DNA of 10,209 nucleotides from Deinococcus rhizophilus. GTDB lineage: Bacteria > Deinococcota > Deinococci > Deinococcales > Deinococcaceae. The stretch is from NCBI RefSeq assembly GCF_030271215.1, contig NZ_JASNGB010000057.1, forward strand, positions 5,176 through 15,384, given 5' to 3'. The notes beneath the pieces were generated by a model that saw nothing but the letters and a program-made list of their open reading frames with translations, was not told the origin of the DNA and did not search any database. Position numbers and translations under genes: made by a program. Every line of letters starts with the position of its first letter. Within the stretch, counting starts at the first letter, position 1. Positions 7,640 through 10,209 of the stretch are shown here, piece by piece.

Positions 7640-10209
<2,570 letters not shown>

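Overview
The window is very GC-rich with strongly biased third codon positions. Its gene content, and the way genes begin, point to Deinococcus or a close relative. Five genes have a TANNNT hexamer ending 6-7 bases before the start codon, the arrangement known for leaderless transcripts in Deinococcus. The assignment rests on style and gene content, not a database search. I found no tRNA, rRNA, CRISPR array, insertion sequence or prophage; this is mostly conserved chromosomal gene content.

Layout, left to right. (1) 74-2119 (+): a full-length YyaL/DUF255 protein, a thioredoxin-like domain fused to a glycosidase-like helical barrel. (2) 2120-2433: a 314-base intergenic stretch without a credible gene. 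It holds four tandem CAGCNNN heptads, stem-loops with a T-rich tail, a three-copy degenerate repeat and strong G/C tracts. (3) 2434-3619 (-): a two-gene operon, a Bcp/PrxQ peroxiredoxin followed by rpiA, overlapping by 8 bases. (4) 3620-3657: a 38-base divergent promoter region. (5) 3658-5744 (+): deoC, an alpha/beta hydrolase whose usual acid position holds Asn, and a Maf nucleotide pyrophosphatase. (6) 5758-5791: a strong bidirectional terminator. (7) 5809-6234 (-): an OsmC-family protein. (8) 6389-10209 (-): a two-gene signalling operon. A large membrane-anchored PAS/GAF histidine kinase, cut by the right edge, overlaps by ATGA a second protein with an N-terminal receiver and its own histidine kinase core.

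How the genes may work together. The peroxiredoxin and OsmC protein remove peroxides. RpiA and DeoC feed pentose phosphates and scavenged deoxyribose into central carbon metabolism. Maf removes non-canonical or excess nucleotides. This would suit a cell that must clean up oxidised and degraded nucleic acid, but the grouping is inference; only the short overlaps (bcp-rpiA, and the two kinases) and the 4-base hydrolase-maf gap show physical coupling. The two kinases look like a phosphorelay: the sensor kinase passing phosphate to the receiver of the second protein, which then acts through its own kinase domain on an unknown target. Operon-leading genes appear leaderless, whereas the downstream genes rpiA and the receiver-kinase carry Shine-Dalgarno-like sequences.

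I found no clearly new biological system. The points most worth checking are the leaderless start rule, the hydrolase with Asn at the acid position, the receiver-first kinase, and the repeats and G-tracts between yyaL and rpiA.
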